64,000 nt of DNA from Bacillota bacterium (GTDB lineage: Bacteria; Bacillota; Clostridia; Lachnospirales; Lachnospiraceae): the NCBI GenBank assembly GCA_023443225.1, contig JAEZVF010000075.1:62001-126000 (forward strand), read 5' to 3'. Each line of letters starts with the position of its first letter. The stretch's first letter is position 1. The translations under genes and the position numbers were made by a program. The notes beneath the pieces were generated by a model. The model was not told where the DNA came from. It made no database searches and worked only from the letters and a program-made list of their open reading frames with translations. Below, one piece after another: positions 32,693 through 41,903 of this stretch.

Positions 32693-34375
32693 TTATTGCT
32701 TTCCTAATTTTTCTTTAGATATATTCATCAATTCAGTTTGCTTCGCTAATAATTTATCAACTCCAAAATCTTTTCGCTTCTGAATGAATTCTGTCCAAAT
32801 CTTATCAAATTCAGCTTCACTTTTCGCTAATAGAAGTTGTGGTAATACGACACCCCATTCGTTATCAATTCTTGATTTAATATCAGCTTCATCTGAATCA
32901 GCAATTAAAGTGGTTTCATATTGTGAGGCTGCCATTACATATGGATATGTCCATCTTTCCATCTGACCTAATGGTTCTGGTGTATCAATTGCCCATTTAA
33001 GAGCCATTGCATTATCTTGGAACATCCAATAGCAGGAATCGGCACCATATTGTTTGTCATATTCTGTTCTATCTGTATTAAGTAATTGTCTAACATCCTC
33101 ATGCATCACTTCTTTTCCAGAAGCATCATAATCCCAAGTTTTACCTTCAACACCTAACCATGTCATATGTTGTCCATGTTCACTCATTAAGTAAGAGCAT
33201 AATTCAATTGCACGGTCAGGACGTTTGCAATTCTTAGAAATCATAGTTACTGTCCATCCATTAATACTACCACCTGGCAATGTATAATCATCACCTTTTG
33301 AATTCTTTGGTCCATCAACTGCTATATATACACTATTAGGATCTTTTGCATAAAGATTTTTCTGAAGTTCAGCTAAATCTGTTCTCTGGTATAGCATACA
33401 AAAATATCTGCCCTGAGCAATCTTCTCATCCATTTGTGCTCTCTTGTCAATAAAAATATCATCTGCTAGATAACCTTCTTCTCCTAATTCTCGGAATGTC
33501 TTTAACCACCGAACTAATTCTTCATCTACGAATCTATCATAGATTTTACCATCCTTTTCATAAGGAACAGCTAAGAAGTTACAAAGAAAATTATCAAAAG
33601 AGTTGTTACCGTTTGCTAGAAATTCATGTGCACCAATAGGAATCAATGGCTGTCCGTTTATTTCAGGAAATTGCTCAGCTGCTGCTTTTACTGCTGCTTT
33701 AAAGCCTTCCGGAGTGGTCATATCAGGACTTCCGATTGCTTCGTATATGTCCTTTTTAACTAAGAAAGTCTGGTTAGAAGCAATATTATCATATTTTTCA
33801 TAATCAGATGGAGAAAAAGAAGAGTTTGGATAGCCATAGATATGACCGTCTTCTTGTGTGAACCAACCCACTCGTCCTGGATCAGCCACTTCATTCCAGT
33901 ACGGATCATATTCTGCTGCTAACTCATCCAAAGCAAGTACCATGCCATCTCCGATAATTTGTTGAACTTGTGGTTCATACCATCCTAATGTAATAAGGTC
34001 AGGAAGTGTATCTGATGCAATCAGAGTATTTAACTTTTCGGCTTCGCTTCCTGCAGGTATAATAAATTCAATATTACATCCTGTTTCTTCTGTAATTGTC
34101 TTTGATACTAAATTCTCCCCCCATGGTGTTGTAAACCATGAATAATTGATGTACCAAGTAAGATCGACCTTGTCATCAGCATGTAATTTCCACCCTGGTG
34201 TAACCTCGCCAGAATCTGTTGGTACTTCTGCTTCTGTGTCATCAGTGACAGATGTTTCACTTGTCTTTACATCCGTTGCAACGGTGTTCTTTTTTTTACT
34301 GCTGCATGCTATGCCGGAAACAGCCATTACAATAATTAATAAAAATACTAGAACTCTTTTTTCGTAACTTTTCAT
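32693..34375 (-). CDS. ABC-transporter solute-binding lipoprotein, LplA-like
   Basis: 560 residues. Signal peptide ends in a lipobox (VMAVSGIAC) after a basic start, so the mature protein is anchored at Cys ~24. Then a Ser/Thr/Asp-rich linker and a family 1 binding-protein fold. Large size and the LplB/LplC-type permeases are typical of complex-oligosaccharide importers. AGGAATAAA precedes ATG at 34375; the longer frame to 34414 overlaps the permease stop. No ATPase gene in the cluster, so a shared MsmX-like ATPase is presumed. Confidence 0.9.
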   Translation of the reverse strand: MKSYEKRVLVFLLIIVMAVSGIACSSKKKNTVATDVKTSETSVTDDTEAEVPTDSGEVTPGWKLHADDKVDLTWYINYSWFTTPWGENLVSKTITEETGCNIEFIIPAGSEAEKLNTLIASDTLPDLITLGWYEPQVQQIIGDGMVLALDELAAEYDPYWNEVADPGRVGWFTQEDGHIYGYPNSSFSPSDYEKYDNIASNQTFLVKKDIYEAIGSPDMTTPEGFKAAVKAAAEQFPEINGQPLIPIGAHEFLANGNNSFDNFLCNFLAVPYEKDGKIYDRFVDEELVRWLKTFRELGEEGYLADDIFIDKRAQMDEKIAQGRYFCMLYQRTDLAELQKNLYAKDPNSVYIAVDGPKNSKGDDYTLPGGSINGWTVTMISKNCKRPDRAIELCSYLMSEHGQHMTWLGVEGKTWDYDASGKEVMHEDVRQLLNTDRTEYDKQYGADSCYWMFQDNAMALKWAIDTPEPLGQMERWTYPYVMAASQYETTLIADSDEADIKSRIDNEWGVVLPQLLLAKSEAEFDKIWTEFIQKRKDFGVDKLLAKQTELMNISKEKLGKQ

Positions 34376-34397
34376 TTTATTCCTCCCATAATATGTT

Positions 34398-35315
34398 TTA
34401 TTCCTTAACTGCACCTACCATCACCCCTTTTACAAAATACTTTTGAAGAAATGGATAAACACAGCATATAGGTAATGTGGTAATAACCATAGCAGCTAAC
34501 TTAATTGAAGTAGATGTAGTATTTGATGTCTGGACCTGTGTTGCTATATTCGCCATTTGAGACGACTGAACCTGTGCAACAAGACGGTAAAGAAAAGTTT
34601 GAATCGGTTCTAGGTCAGTCCTATTAGTCATAAACATTAATCCACTAAAATAATCATTCCATTGGCCCACCCCGCAAAACAAGGCGATTGTGGCCAAAAC
34701 GGGTTTTGATAATGGTAAAATAAGCTTTCTAAATATTGTCCAGTCATTCGCTCCATCAATTCTAGCTGATTCTTCTAGTGCACTCGGAATTTCCCTAAAA
34801 AAATTAATGAAGATTAATAAATTAAAGAAATTAAATGCAGCTGGAAATATGTAAACCCAAAAATTATTAAGTAAGTTTAAATATTTAAATAATATAAAAG
34901 TTGGAATTAACCCTCCTGAAAAGAACATTGTAACGGTTCCAAACGCCATATAATATTTTCTTCCCAATAAATATCTCTTTGACAAGGGATACGCTACGAT
35001 TGCTGTGAAGAGTACATTACAAAACGTACCAATAATTGTTTTTCCTAAAGTTACTTTGAATGACTGTAATACACTTCTGTCCTCAAATACCGTCTTATAA
35101 TTGTCTAATGAGAATATTCTCGGCCACCAATAAATTCCTCCTTGTAACGCATCGGTAGCATCATTAAATGAATTGACTATAACGTACCAAATTGGATATA
35201 TACATATAAAACAAATAAAAAGCATCAAAATGGTATTACATGTATCAAATATTAACGTACCCTTTGAACGTTTAATCTTATTTCTGTAACCTGCTGTATT
35301 GCCTTCCCTTTTCAC
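34398..35315 (-). CDS. Carbohydrate ABC transporter permease, LplC/MalG-like
   Basis: 305 residues with about six membrane segments. The EAA loop is EIPSALEESARIDGANDWTIFRKLILPLSKP, and the C-terminal QKYFVKGVMVGAVKE is the usual end of this family. It forms the channel with the upstream permease (gap 11 bases). Confidence 0.93.
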   Translation of the reverse strand: MKREGNTAGYRNKIKRSKGTLIFDTCNTILMLFICFICIYPIWYVIVNSFNDATDALQGGIYWWPRIFSLDNYKTVFEDRSVLQSFKVTLGKTIIGTFCNVLFTAIVAYPLSKRYLLGRKYYMAFGTVTMFFSGGLIPTFILFKYLNLLNNFWVYIFPAAFNFFNLLIFINFFREIPSALEESARIDGANDWTIFRKLILPLSKPVLATIALFCGVGQWNDYFSGLMFMTNRTDLEPIQTFLYRLVAQVQSSQMANIATQVQTSNTTSTSIKLAAMVITTLPICCVYPFLQKYFVKGVMVGAVKE

Positions 35316-35326
35316 GTTTATTCCTC

Positions 35327-36277
35327 CTAGTATAATGATCTACCTAACAGTTTTTTACTTGACGTATTGGCAATAAGCAATAATACCAGTGCAACAACAG
35401 ACTTAAATAGTCCTACTGCAGTTGCATAAGAATATTTCCCCAATGTCATACCTACCTGATAAACATAGGTATCAATAACCTGACTTCTCGATACATTGAT
35501 TTGATTTTTTAATATTAAGATCTGATCAAAATTAGAATTCATTAATCCTGCTATTTGCAGAATAAGCATAATGGCAATCGTACCAGTAATTGATGGCACT
35601 GTAATTTTCAAGATTTTTTGAATCTTTGATGCCCCATCTACCGTCGCAGCTTCGTACATTTGCTGATCTACTCCAGCAATTGCTGCCAGATAAATAATTG
35701 CCGACCAGCCCAGCTCTTTCCATGTATCTGAAAGTACTGCCAAACCCCAGAAATACTTTGGATCACCAAGGTATGAGACTGGTTCCTTAACTAAATGTAA
35801 CCCAACTAATAAGTCATTAATTATCCCTGTTTTAGATAACCATGTTACTAATATTCCTCCAAGCACAACCCAGGAAAGGAAATGGGGTAAATAGGATATC
35901 GTCTGTGCTATTTTTTTAAATTTTGTACCCCTGATTTCATTAATCAATAATGCAAATATGATTGGGAGTGGGAATCCAATCAGCAATTTCAACAAACTAA
36001 TACCAAATGTATTAGTCATTATGCTTTGAAAATTTGTATCTAAAAAGAACTCTTTAAAATATTTCAAACCAACCCATGGGGCTTCCAAAATTGTTCTTGT
36101 GATTTTATATTTCTTAAAAGCAATGATAATACCGCCCATTGGAATATAATTAAAAATGAACATCCATACAATCCCAGGCAACACCATCGCCTGTAAATAT
36201 CTTTGATTCCACAATTTCTGTATGAAAGCATTCCTTTTCTTTCCTTTATACATGTGGTTTACATTTTTTACAGCCAT
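35327..36277 (-). CDS. Carbohydrate ABC transporter permease, LplB/UgpA-like
   Basis: 316 residues, about six membrane segments. EAA loop: VDQQMYEAATVDGASKIQKILKITVPSI; C-terminal NTSSKKLLGRSLY is typical of LplB. First gene of the importer operon, after a strong GGTGGAGGTGGAAAT ribosome site and a promoter that shares a regulatory box with the phosphorylase gene. Confidence 0.93.
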   Translation of the reverse strand: MAVKNVNHMYKGKKRNAFIQKLWNQRYLQAMVLPGIVWMFIFNYIPMGGIIIAFKKYKITRTILEAPWVGLKYFKEFFLDTNFQSIMTNTFGISLLKLLIGFPLPIIFALLINEIRGTKFKKIAQTISYLPHFLSWVVLGGILVTWLSKTGIINDLLVGLHLVKEPVSYLGDPKYFWGLAVLSDTWKELGWSAIIYLAAIAGVDQQMYEAATVDGASKIQKILKITVPSITGTIAIMLILQIAGLMNSNFDQILILKNQINVSRSQVIDTYVYQVGMTLGKYSYATAVGLFKSVVALVLLLIANTSSKKLLGRSLY

Positions 36278-36309
36278 ATTTCCACCTCCACCACCTATCT
36301 TGTGACTAT

Positions 36310-36372
36310 ATTATACGGTAGTAATTATTGTTATTAAATGTGTTAATTTTATAAAGGTGTCATTTTTTTATT
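36310..36372 (-). promoter_or_regulatory. Promoter of the ABC importer operon with a 16-bp upstream box
   Basis: TATAAT on the minus strand at 36310-36315 without a good -35. The box AATAAAAAAATGACAC lies at 36357-36372, 41 bases upstream of the -10, and includes the stop codon of the lipoprotein gene. The phosphorylase promoter has the same box with one base changed, 42 bases from its -10. Confidence 0.65.
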
Positions 36373-36971
36373 TCACCTAATTTTATCAATTTCCATACTT
36401 TATTATTGATTTCTATCTTGTGTCCATCCTTCATTTCCTTATAAGCAGTCTCATCATCAATGTTATTATTTATGTAATGTTTCGTATAGTATCTAGTAGA
36501 TAAGGTTATCTTTTTCTGTATTTCTAATAAGTTTTCTTCTGTTAATTCCATCGTCTTAATATCATCTTTTAGCAGTGATTTTAGTATACTATCTACTTTA
36601 CTGTTACAATCTGACAATTCTTCATCTGTCAAACAATATCCTTCATCAAGAGCCATATGATTAAGTAATTCATATTTGATTGCATTATCCATAGCTTCCT
36701 GTTTCATTACATCACCCATTGTTACGCCCTCTGAGTACTCCTTATTCCAAAAGTCTGAAGTTTTTAAAAAGGAAGCATATAACTCACCCTGCAACTCTGC
36801 CAACTTAACATGATACATTAATTCATTTAGATAAACTGTGGAATCATCCACTGTTAACACGACTGTTTTTGCATAATCTTCTTCTTTTATATCAGTATTA
36901 TTACAAGCAGAGCCTGTCATAAGAACTATTATTAGTGTTAAAATAATGATTATCTTTTTATAAATCATCAT
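36360..36971 (-). CDS. Small lipoprotein resembling the SurA/PrsA N-terminal chaperone domain
   Basis: 203 residues. Lipobox VLMTGSAC after a hydrophobic signal, so a surface lipoprotein. The mature part is helical with a SurA/PrsA-like start (VVLTVDDSTVYLNELMYHVKLAELQGEL ... DNAIKYELLNHMALDEGYCLTDEE) but ends where the peptidyl-prolyl isomerase domain would begin. It may assist folding of the solute-binding protein or surface enzymes of this locus. Gene lies between phosphorylase and permease genes. Assignment is tentative. Confidence 0.6.
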   Translation of the reverse strand: MMIYKKIIIILTLIIVLMTGSACNNTDIKEEDYAKTVVLTVDDSTVYLNELMYHVKLAELQGELYASFLKTSDFWNKEYSEGVTMGDVMKQEAMDNAIKYELLNHMALDEGYCLTDEELSDCNSKVDSILKSLLKDDIKTMELTEENLLEIQKKITLSTRYYTKHYINNNIDDETAYKEMKDGHKIEINNKVWKLIKLGEIKK

Positions 36972-37065
36972 ATAAAGCCTTTCTGTACAAACAAATTTAC
37001 CTATGTACTCATAATTTCATTTATTATTGTTGTGCTCTTTAATATTCTCTTCTATACTGTTTTTA

Positions 37066-40000
37066 CTATTGGTTATCAACTTCCAGTAAAATAGATGATA
37101 CCTTTCCATCACGTATATCCATCGCAATAGTATGATTTAACACATTACTCGATATTATTTCTTTCTTTCCATTTAAGTACATGATTTCCATAGTTTTAAC
37201 AGTATATGTTCCTGGAATTAAAGCTTTCTCATTACTCAAATGATAGATTACGGATACTTTTCCTAAAAATTTAACCGTAATCATTCTTTTACTATCAATC
37301 AGATATTTTGGAATGGCCGGTTCAAATATAAGAATAAGTTTTCCATCTATATAACGAAATGGTTTCTTTCCAAACATCATGATATTCCAAATATTTATAA
37401 ATTCTGCAGTAGAACCACTTAATCTTGCAACATAGCCTTTCCCATGCAGTTTCTTATTTGGATTTACGCTACTAGCAATAAATGAGGAATTTTCCAGAGT
37501 ACTTCTTCCATAGGTATCTGAATCTAAAAATGGGATGCAAGCTTTTTCAAAATCTTCATTAAATTCATCATATAATCCTGATTTTAACAATTCCAATAAA
37601 TATTTATATTCCATATGAAGCCAAATGGATTCATTCTCTAACCATCCAGAAGTAAATGCCTTTGTACGTCCTATTTCAAAAGATGCCTTACTTAAATTTT
37701 CGTTAATTTTATACATAAATAATTTATTATCGTACAAGTCACTTTCTTTAATTTGTACATACAATTTTTTCTTCTGTTCTTTATCATGATCCAATTTTAA
37801 GAATCGTGTGGGTCCTTCCAAAAATAGTGGCATTGAATTAACTTTAAATAGCATTGGTTCAATCTCATCACCATTTTCTATAAATTCTGTAACTTCATAA
37901 CTAAAATAGGTTGGGCAGATTCCATTACCATAACTGATCGCCTTTTGTATCCCAATCTTAACTATTTGATTCCATAATTCTAAAACATGAATTAAATACA
38001 TACTTGTCAGTTCAATCTTATCTCCACTGACCCCGTATACTGTTTTTGCCCGGTATTCTTCCTTTGCATTATTAATTTTATTCCAAAAATCTAAAACTTC
38101 ATTATCACAAAGTCTGTTGTTTTCCTCTCTTGTGATTTTATATAATACTTCAATAAGTTCTGCTAACTCTACGATGACAGCCACGGAATGTTTGAATTTT
38201 TTCAATTTCTGAATTGTAAAATTTAGCAATCTGCTTAATTCGTATGTTTCTGCCATAGAAGAACCAAATATTCCTGGCAATCCATTTAAGGCATCATACC
38301 AGCCAGGTTTTCCACCTTCCATTTCAATTCCCATTCCATAGGGGTCAAGGGTAGCAAATTTAATCGTATTCAATAATAATATTTTTTCAATAAGAATAGA
38401 GGTAACAACTTCTCCTTTACCAAATTCACTTTTTAAACATTTGTTTTTACATTTTTTCTTTTTTTCAGTATCCAAAAAATTGTATTGTCGGATTCCCAAG
38501 TTTGTCTTCACATATCTCTTATTTCTTGGATATACCATCACTTGTGTTTCAAAATAGGTATACGAATTATCACCAAATAATAATTCTTCCTCTTTATCCG
38601 GATAAATATTTAAATAACTTTCAATCAAATCGAGATTGTATGTCCAGTGATCGCTCCAATAACCTTCACTGAACGTACCATTGATTTCTTTCTCAGAAGC
38701 ATCTATTACATAACAAAAAAACTGTTCTATAGAATCACAATTTTCTAATTGATAGTTTTGTGCCTCCATAAGCAAACTACCAGGTGTAAAACTCGAATTT
38801 AGGAATCGACATAAATTTTCTCTATCTTTTTTACCGACAAACATACTAATTCTTTTTATATCTGATTCGTTCACTTTATATGTGATTTTATCAACAGACA
38901 AAGGATTATACCCATCAATTTGAATTAAATTATAGAAGGTCTTTATATTGTCGTTTCCTACATAAAGCGTAAACATAACGTCTGACCTTCTGTTTTGGTT
39001 AACATCCCTGAAATTACCATTTCCTTGAGAATAATATTCCGGTAGCAATTTAAAGTAATTATAATCCCGCTCTACATCACCATGCTTTCTGGAATAAAGG
39101 TAGAATATCTTATCCTTTCCCAAAACAATCGGATATCCACCTCTTAACACATTGTCCAGATAAGTCTGTTTGCAGTAGCAATCAAAAAGCTTATTACTGG
39201 TTTTTGTATCTATCACTGTGCATAATTCTTCTGTAAGCTGAACAGCTTCCTTGTACTTTTGTTCGAAATATGTAGCATTGTTACATTTTGCAATAAATAG
39301 GTTTAAAACATCCTTACTTTCTACCTGTCCATACACTTCATAAATAGTAATTGCTTCTCCAGCTTTTAGAGAAATTTTCTTAGCAAAGAAACAACATGGT
39401 AAATAATTTTGTGTTACCTGCTCATCAAGAAGTAATTCATCAAGATTTCTTTTAGCAAAGCCTTCAGCTTTATCAAGAGTTGTATCGTAGTCAAAAACAA
39501 GTTCTGTATCTACGATAGGAGATAATATTTCTCCATTATCCATTATGGAAAATCCAAAATTGCCACCAATAACCTCCGTAACTGCTGCCGTATCCTCCAT
39601 ACTAACTCTGACTCGATAATATGGTATCTTTTTGTCTACGTCTTCCACCTGCATCCAAGCCTTACAAGTCTGTCCCATATTCTTCATAGAGTCCATATTA
39701 ATTCCATAAGGTATCAAAGCAGGCATTCCATCAAGTATCTCCAGAGATGTATCCGCTAATGCCAGATTTCGAATCGTTACTTTACGAACCAATGCTCCTA
39801 CTCTTTCGTTTGGAAGTGTAGAATATCGAACCTTGGTTTCAATTTCGTTTTTATCATCCATCTCAACAATCTCTAATTCATTCATCCCGATTGTCATTTT
39901 ATTTGAAATATCCTCATTATTAAAAGGTTCTATGTATTTTCCGTTCTTTTTTATAAAGGTGCGGAATCCGAGCTTTTTAACGTTCTGATAAGCTTTATGC

Positions 40001-40188
40001 GCTGGAAAGAATTCCATAATAGCATGATCCTTATCCTCAATTCCAAAACTTGTAATACATTGTCCTCTATTCACATAATGACACCAAATTGGAATACCGT
40101 ATTTGCCACTAATTCCGGGTAAAAAACTTGCAAATGTTGATTTTTTTCCAAAACCTGCTATCTCAAATCTTTCTTTGTTGTCTAACAT
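37066..40188 (-). CDS. GH94-like glycoside phosphorylase, cellobiose-phosphorylase superfamily
   Basis: 1040 residues. N-terminal beta-sandwich region (SGKYGIPIWCHYVNRGQCITSFG; KVTIRNLALADTSLEILDG), then an (alpha/alpha)6 region with GTFSEGYWSDHWTYNLDLIESYL, the likely site of the general acid Asp, and DPYGMGIEMEGGKPGWYDALNGLPGIFG. These features match large inverting phosphorylases of clan GH-Q (GH94/GH149/GH161). Longer than cellobiose phosphorylase (~810). No signal peptide, so it acts in the cytoplasm on imported oligosaccharides. Substrate not determinable by eye. Confidence 0.7.
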   Translation of the reverse strand: MLDNKERFEIAGFGKKSTFASFLPGISGKYGIPIWCHYVNRGQCITSFGIEDKDHAIMEFFPAHKAYQNVKKLGFRTFIKKNGKYIEPFNNEDISNKMTIGMNELEIVEMDDKNEIETKVRYSTLPNERVGALVRKVTIRNLALADTSLEILDGMPALIPYGINMDSMKNMGQTCKAWMQVEDVDKKIPYYRVRVSMEDTAAVTEVIGGNFGFSIMDNGEILSPIVDTELVFDYDTTLDKAEGFAKRNLDELLLDEQVTQNYLPCCFFAKKISLKAGEAITIYEVYGQVESKDVLNLFIAKCNNATYFEQKYKEAVQLTEELCTVIDTKTSNKLFDCYCKQTYLDNVLRGGYPIVLGKDKIFYLYSRKHGDVERDYNYFKLLPEYYSQGNGNFRDVNQNRRSDVMFTLYVGNDNIKTFYNLIQIDGYNPLSVDKITYKVNESDIKRISMFVGKKDRENLCRFLNSSFTPGSLLMEAQNYQLENCDSIEQFFCYVIDASEKEINGTFSEGYWSDHWTYNLDLIESYLNIYPDKEEELLFGDNSYTYFETQVMVYPRNKRYVKTNLGIRQYNFLDTEKKKKCKNKCLKSEFGKGEVVTSILIEKILLLNTIKFATLDPYGMGIEMEGGKPGWYDALNGLPGIFGSSMAETYELSRLLNFTIQKLKKFKHSVAVIVELAELIEVLYKITREENNRLCDNEVLDFWNKINNAKEEYRAKTVYGVSGDKIELTSMYLIHVLELWNQIVKIGIQKAISYGNGICPTYFSYEVTEFIENGDEIEPMLFKVNSMPLFLEGPTRFLKLDHDKEQKKKLYVQIKESDLYDNKLFMYKINENLSKASFEIGRTKAFTSGWLENESIWLHMEYKYLLELLKSGLYDEFNEDFEKACIPFLDSDTYGRSTLENSSFIASSVNPNKKLHGKGYVARLSGSTAEFINIWNIMMFGKKPFRYIDGKLILIFEPAIPKYLIDSKRMITVKFLGKVSVIYHLSNEKALIPGTYTVKTMEIMYLNGKKEIISSNVLNHTIAMDIRDGKVSSILLEVDNQ

Positions 40189-40212
40189 AATTATCCTCCT
40201 TGCTTTATTTTT

Positions 40213-40276
40213 ATTATATTAGTGAAACAAGTAACTTAAAATACATCATTTTTTAGTAAAGTATCATTTTTTTATT
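40213..40276 (-). promoter_or_regulatory. Phosphorylase promoter with the 16-bp upstream box
   Basis: TATAAT on the minus strand (40213-40218), no clear -35, and AATAAAAAAATGATAC at 40261-40276. A partial second copy (AAAAAATGAT, 40245-40254) lies 18 bp closer. A weak -35 with upstream boxes points to an activator, most likely the AraC-type YesN regulator. Confidence 0.65.
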
Positions 40277-40294
40277 AACGTTATATTAGGCATA

Positions 40295-40325
40295 CAAAAA
40301 AGCATGCCCATAGACTGGTCATGCT
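40295..40325 (-). terminator. Terminator after the CPBP-like gene
   Basis: AGCATGcCC / GGtCATGCT (40301-40308, 40317-40325), followed on the minus strand by TTTTTTG. About 115 bases past the gene's stop, so an untranslated tail or weak assignment is possible. Confidence 0.7.
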
Positions 40326-40438
40326 CTATTTTGAAAATGCTTATTAATATGTTATATTAAAAATTATCAAACTTTACAAAATGTATTGCAAATTTTGTAC
40401 CAACGTATCACAAATCTGCCTTCTGAGCTATTTTTAGA

Positions 40439-41095
40439 TTACAAAGCAAACATAATAAACAATAAGATATATGTTTTCTTTATATCTTTATTTACTAATA
40501 AATAAGTTACTCCAAGCAAAAATCCCAAGAACATGGTTTCTAATCCAATCCATAAGCTGCCTTTTGTAGATATATGTGCTAATCCCCAGGTAATTCCACA
40601 AATGATTCCTCCATAAGGGATATTTTTTCTTTTAAACCAAACCTCAAATGCCTTCTGAGCAAATATGATAATAAGCATAAATAACACTGTCTCAAAGGCA
40701 TAATAGATATATTGAAAAATAAATAGTAACAACCCTCTATTCTGAAATTCTTTGATAATTTTAAATCCTTTCCAATCTATGTAACTTGCAACTAAAGCTA
40801 TAACAACACAAAGTATAACAGATACCCATTGCCATTTTGTCATCTTATCTGCTGTTGCAAAAAGATTAAACTGATACTTCTTTTTAGAATCAAGGATGAG
40901 TAAATAACTTACAAGCCCCCAAGTAAGACAGGTTATGATCCAATGCAGGATGTTCTGACCTGTAGTCCAACTCTCCATTGGTCCTCCATATAGCATTGGT
41001 TCTAATAAAAAAGCATATAACACTTCTATCCCTAATCCTCCAAATGCAATCATTCCTAACGAAAAAAAATCCCATCCAGTAATTTTCTTCTCCAT
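40439..41095 (-). CDS. Polytopic membrane protein, degenerate CPBP-protease-like
   Basis: 218 residues with about six membrane segments. The segment YGGIICGITWGLAHI matches the second conserved His motif of CPBP (Abi/CAAX-type) intramembrane proteases, but the first motif EExxxR is absent; the corresponding helix reads FETVLFMLIIIFAQKAFE. Such proteins may be inactive relatives. Function unknown. Monocistronic. Confidence 0.55.
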   Translation of the reverse strand: MEKKITGWDFFSLGMIAFGGLGIEVLYAFLLEPMLYGGPMESWTTGQNILHWIITCLTWGLVSYLLILDSKKKYQFNLFATADKMTKWQWVSVILCVVIALVASYIDWKGFKIIKEFQNRGLLLFIFQYIYYAFETVLFMLIIIFAQKAFEVWFKRKNIPYGGIICGITWGLAHISTKGSLWIGLETMFLGFLLGVTYLLVNKDIKKTYILLFIMFAL

Positions 41096-41217
41096 ATTAT
41101 TTATCCATCTCCTTTATATTCTTGAGTATTTGATTCGCATTTTTTACTTCCCTCTACACTCATACTACAATGATTTCCTACACATCTTACAGTTTAGCAT
41201 GTATAAGCTACACTACT

Positions 41218-41250
41218 AAAAAAGGCATTAAGATATTTCATCTTGATGCC
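41218..41250 (-). terminator. Terminator after the flavodoxin gene
   Basis: GGCATTAAGAT / ATCTTGATGCC (41224-41234, 41240-41250) with one G-U pair, followed on the minus strand by TTTTTTAG. Twenty bases past the flavodoxin stop. Confidence 0.82.
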
Positions 41251-41269
41251 CTTGGTTTTTTGTCATTTC

Positions 41270-41731
41270 TTAATATACTATTTTTTCAATAAATTTTTCT
41301 GCATTTATTAGATCTTTATCGTTTGGATGACCCTGTGCAAATTTGCTTACGAATTCAAAGATTTTAATCTTGCTGAAATCCCTACTTACAAAACTCCCTT
41401 TGCAAGCAAAACTTCCCTTACAATTTGCCTCTTTTGATTTTAGAAGTTTTATTGGTTTCTTGTTATAAAAAGCACTCCCCATCCCACTTGTTGAAAAGAC
41501 AAAAACATCTTTGCCATTTAAGCTCAACATATCAACAAAGCTAAATAATTGAGGAGACATACTTTCCTTATAAACTCCAGAACCAAATCCAATGAGGTCA
41601 TACTGGTTAATACTGATATCCTTCGCGCTTTTTAAATTACATAAATCAGCATTTATTCTCTTAGCAAAAACTGTGGCAATTTTTTCGGTGTTATTTTTAT
41701 AAGTAGAACAATATACCACTAAGGATTTCAT
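41270..41731 (-). CDS. Flavodoxin-like protein
   Basis: 153 residues. FMN phosphate loop VVYCSTYKNNTEKIATVFA at the N terminus, IGFGSGVYKESMSP and VFVFSTSGMGSAFYNKKP around the isoalloxazine ring. It resembles flavodoxin domain proteins of the protoporphyrinogen oxidase HemG type in layout but lacks a clear partner. GGAGGAAAATATAATAT precedes ATG. Confidence 0.85.
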   Translation of the reverse strand: MKSLVVYCSTYKNNTEKIATVFAKRINADLCNLKSAKDISINQYDLIGFGSGVYKESMSPQLFSFVDMLSLNGKDVFVFSTSGMGSAFYNKKPIKLLKSKEANCKGSFACKGSFVSRDFSKIKIFEFVSKFAQGHPNDKDLINAEKFIEKIVY

Positions 41732-41751
41732 ATATTATATTTTCCTCCATT

Positions 41752-41901
41752 TCATTCATTAGGCAAAAATGTTTGAAGTCCTCCGATTCGGTTGCTTTTA
41801 TATTTTACAATTAACCAAATAATAAATACTGTTGCTATTAAATTGAACATCATAACTCTTGTCAAACTGGTAGCATGATAAGAAACAGATACGATACTCA
41901 T
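41752..41901 (-). CDS. Possible 49-residue membrane peptide or gene remnant
   Basis: Starts two bases after the threonine dehydratase stop. One hydrophobic segment (VMMFNLIATVFIIWLIV) then a basic tail (KYKSNRIGGLQTFLPNE). No ribosome site is seen, and the sequence looks like the C-terminal end of a larger membrane protein, so it may be a remnant rather than a gene. Confidence 0.3.
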   Translation of the reverse strand: MSIVSVSYHATSLTRVMMFNLIATVFIIWLIVKYKSNRIGGLQTFLPNE

Positions 41902-41903
41902 AT

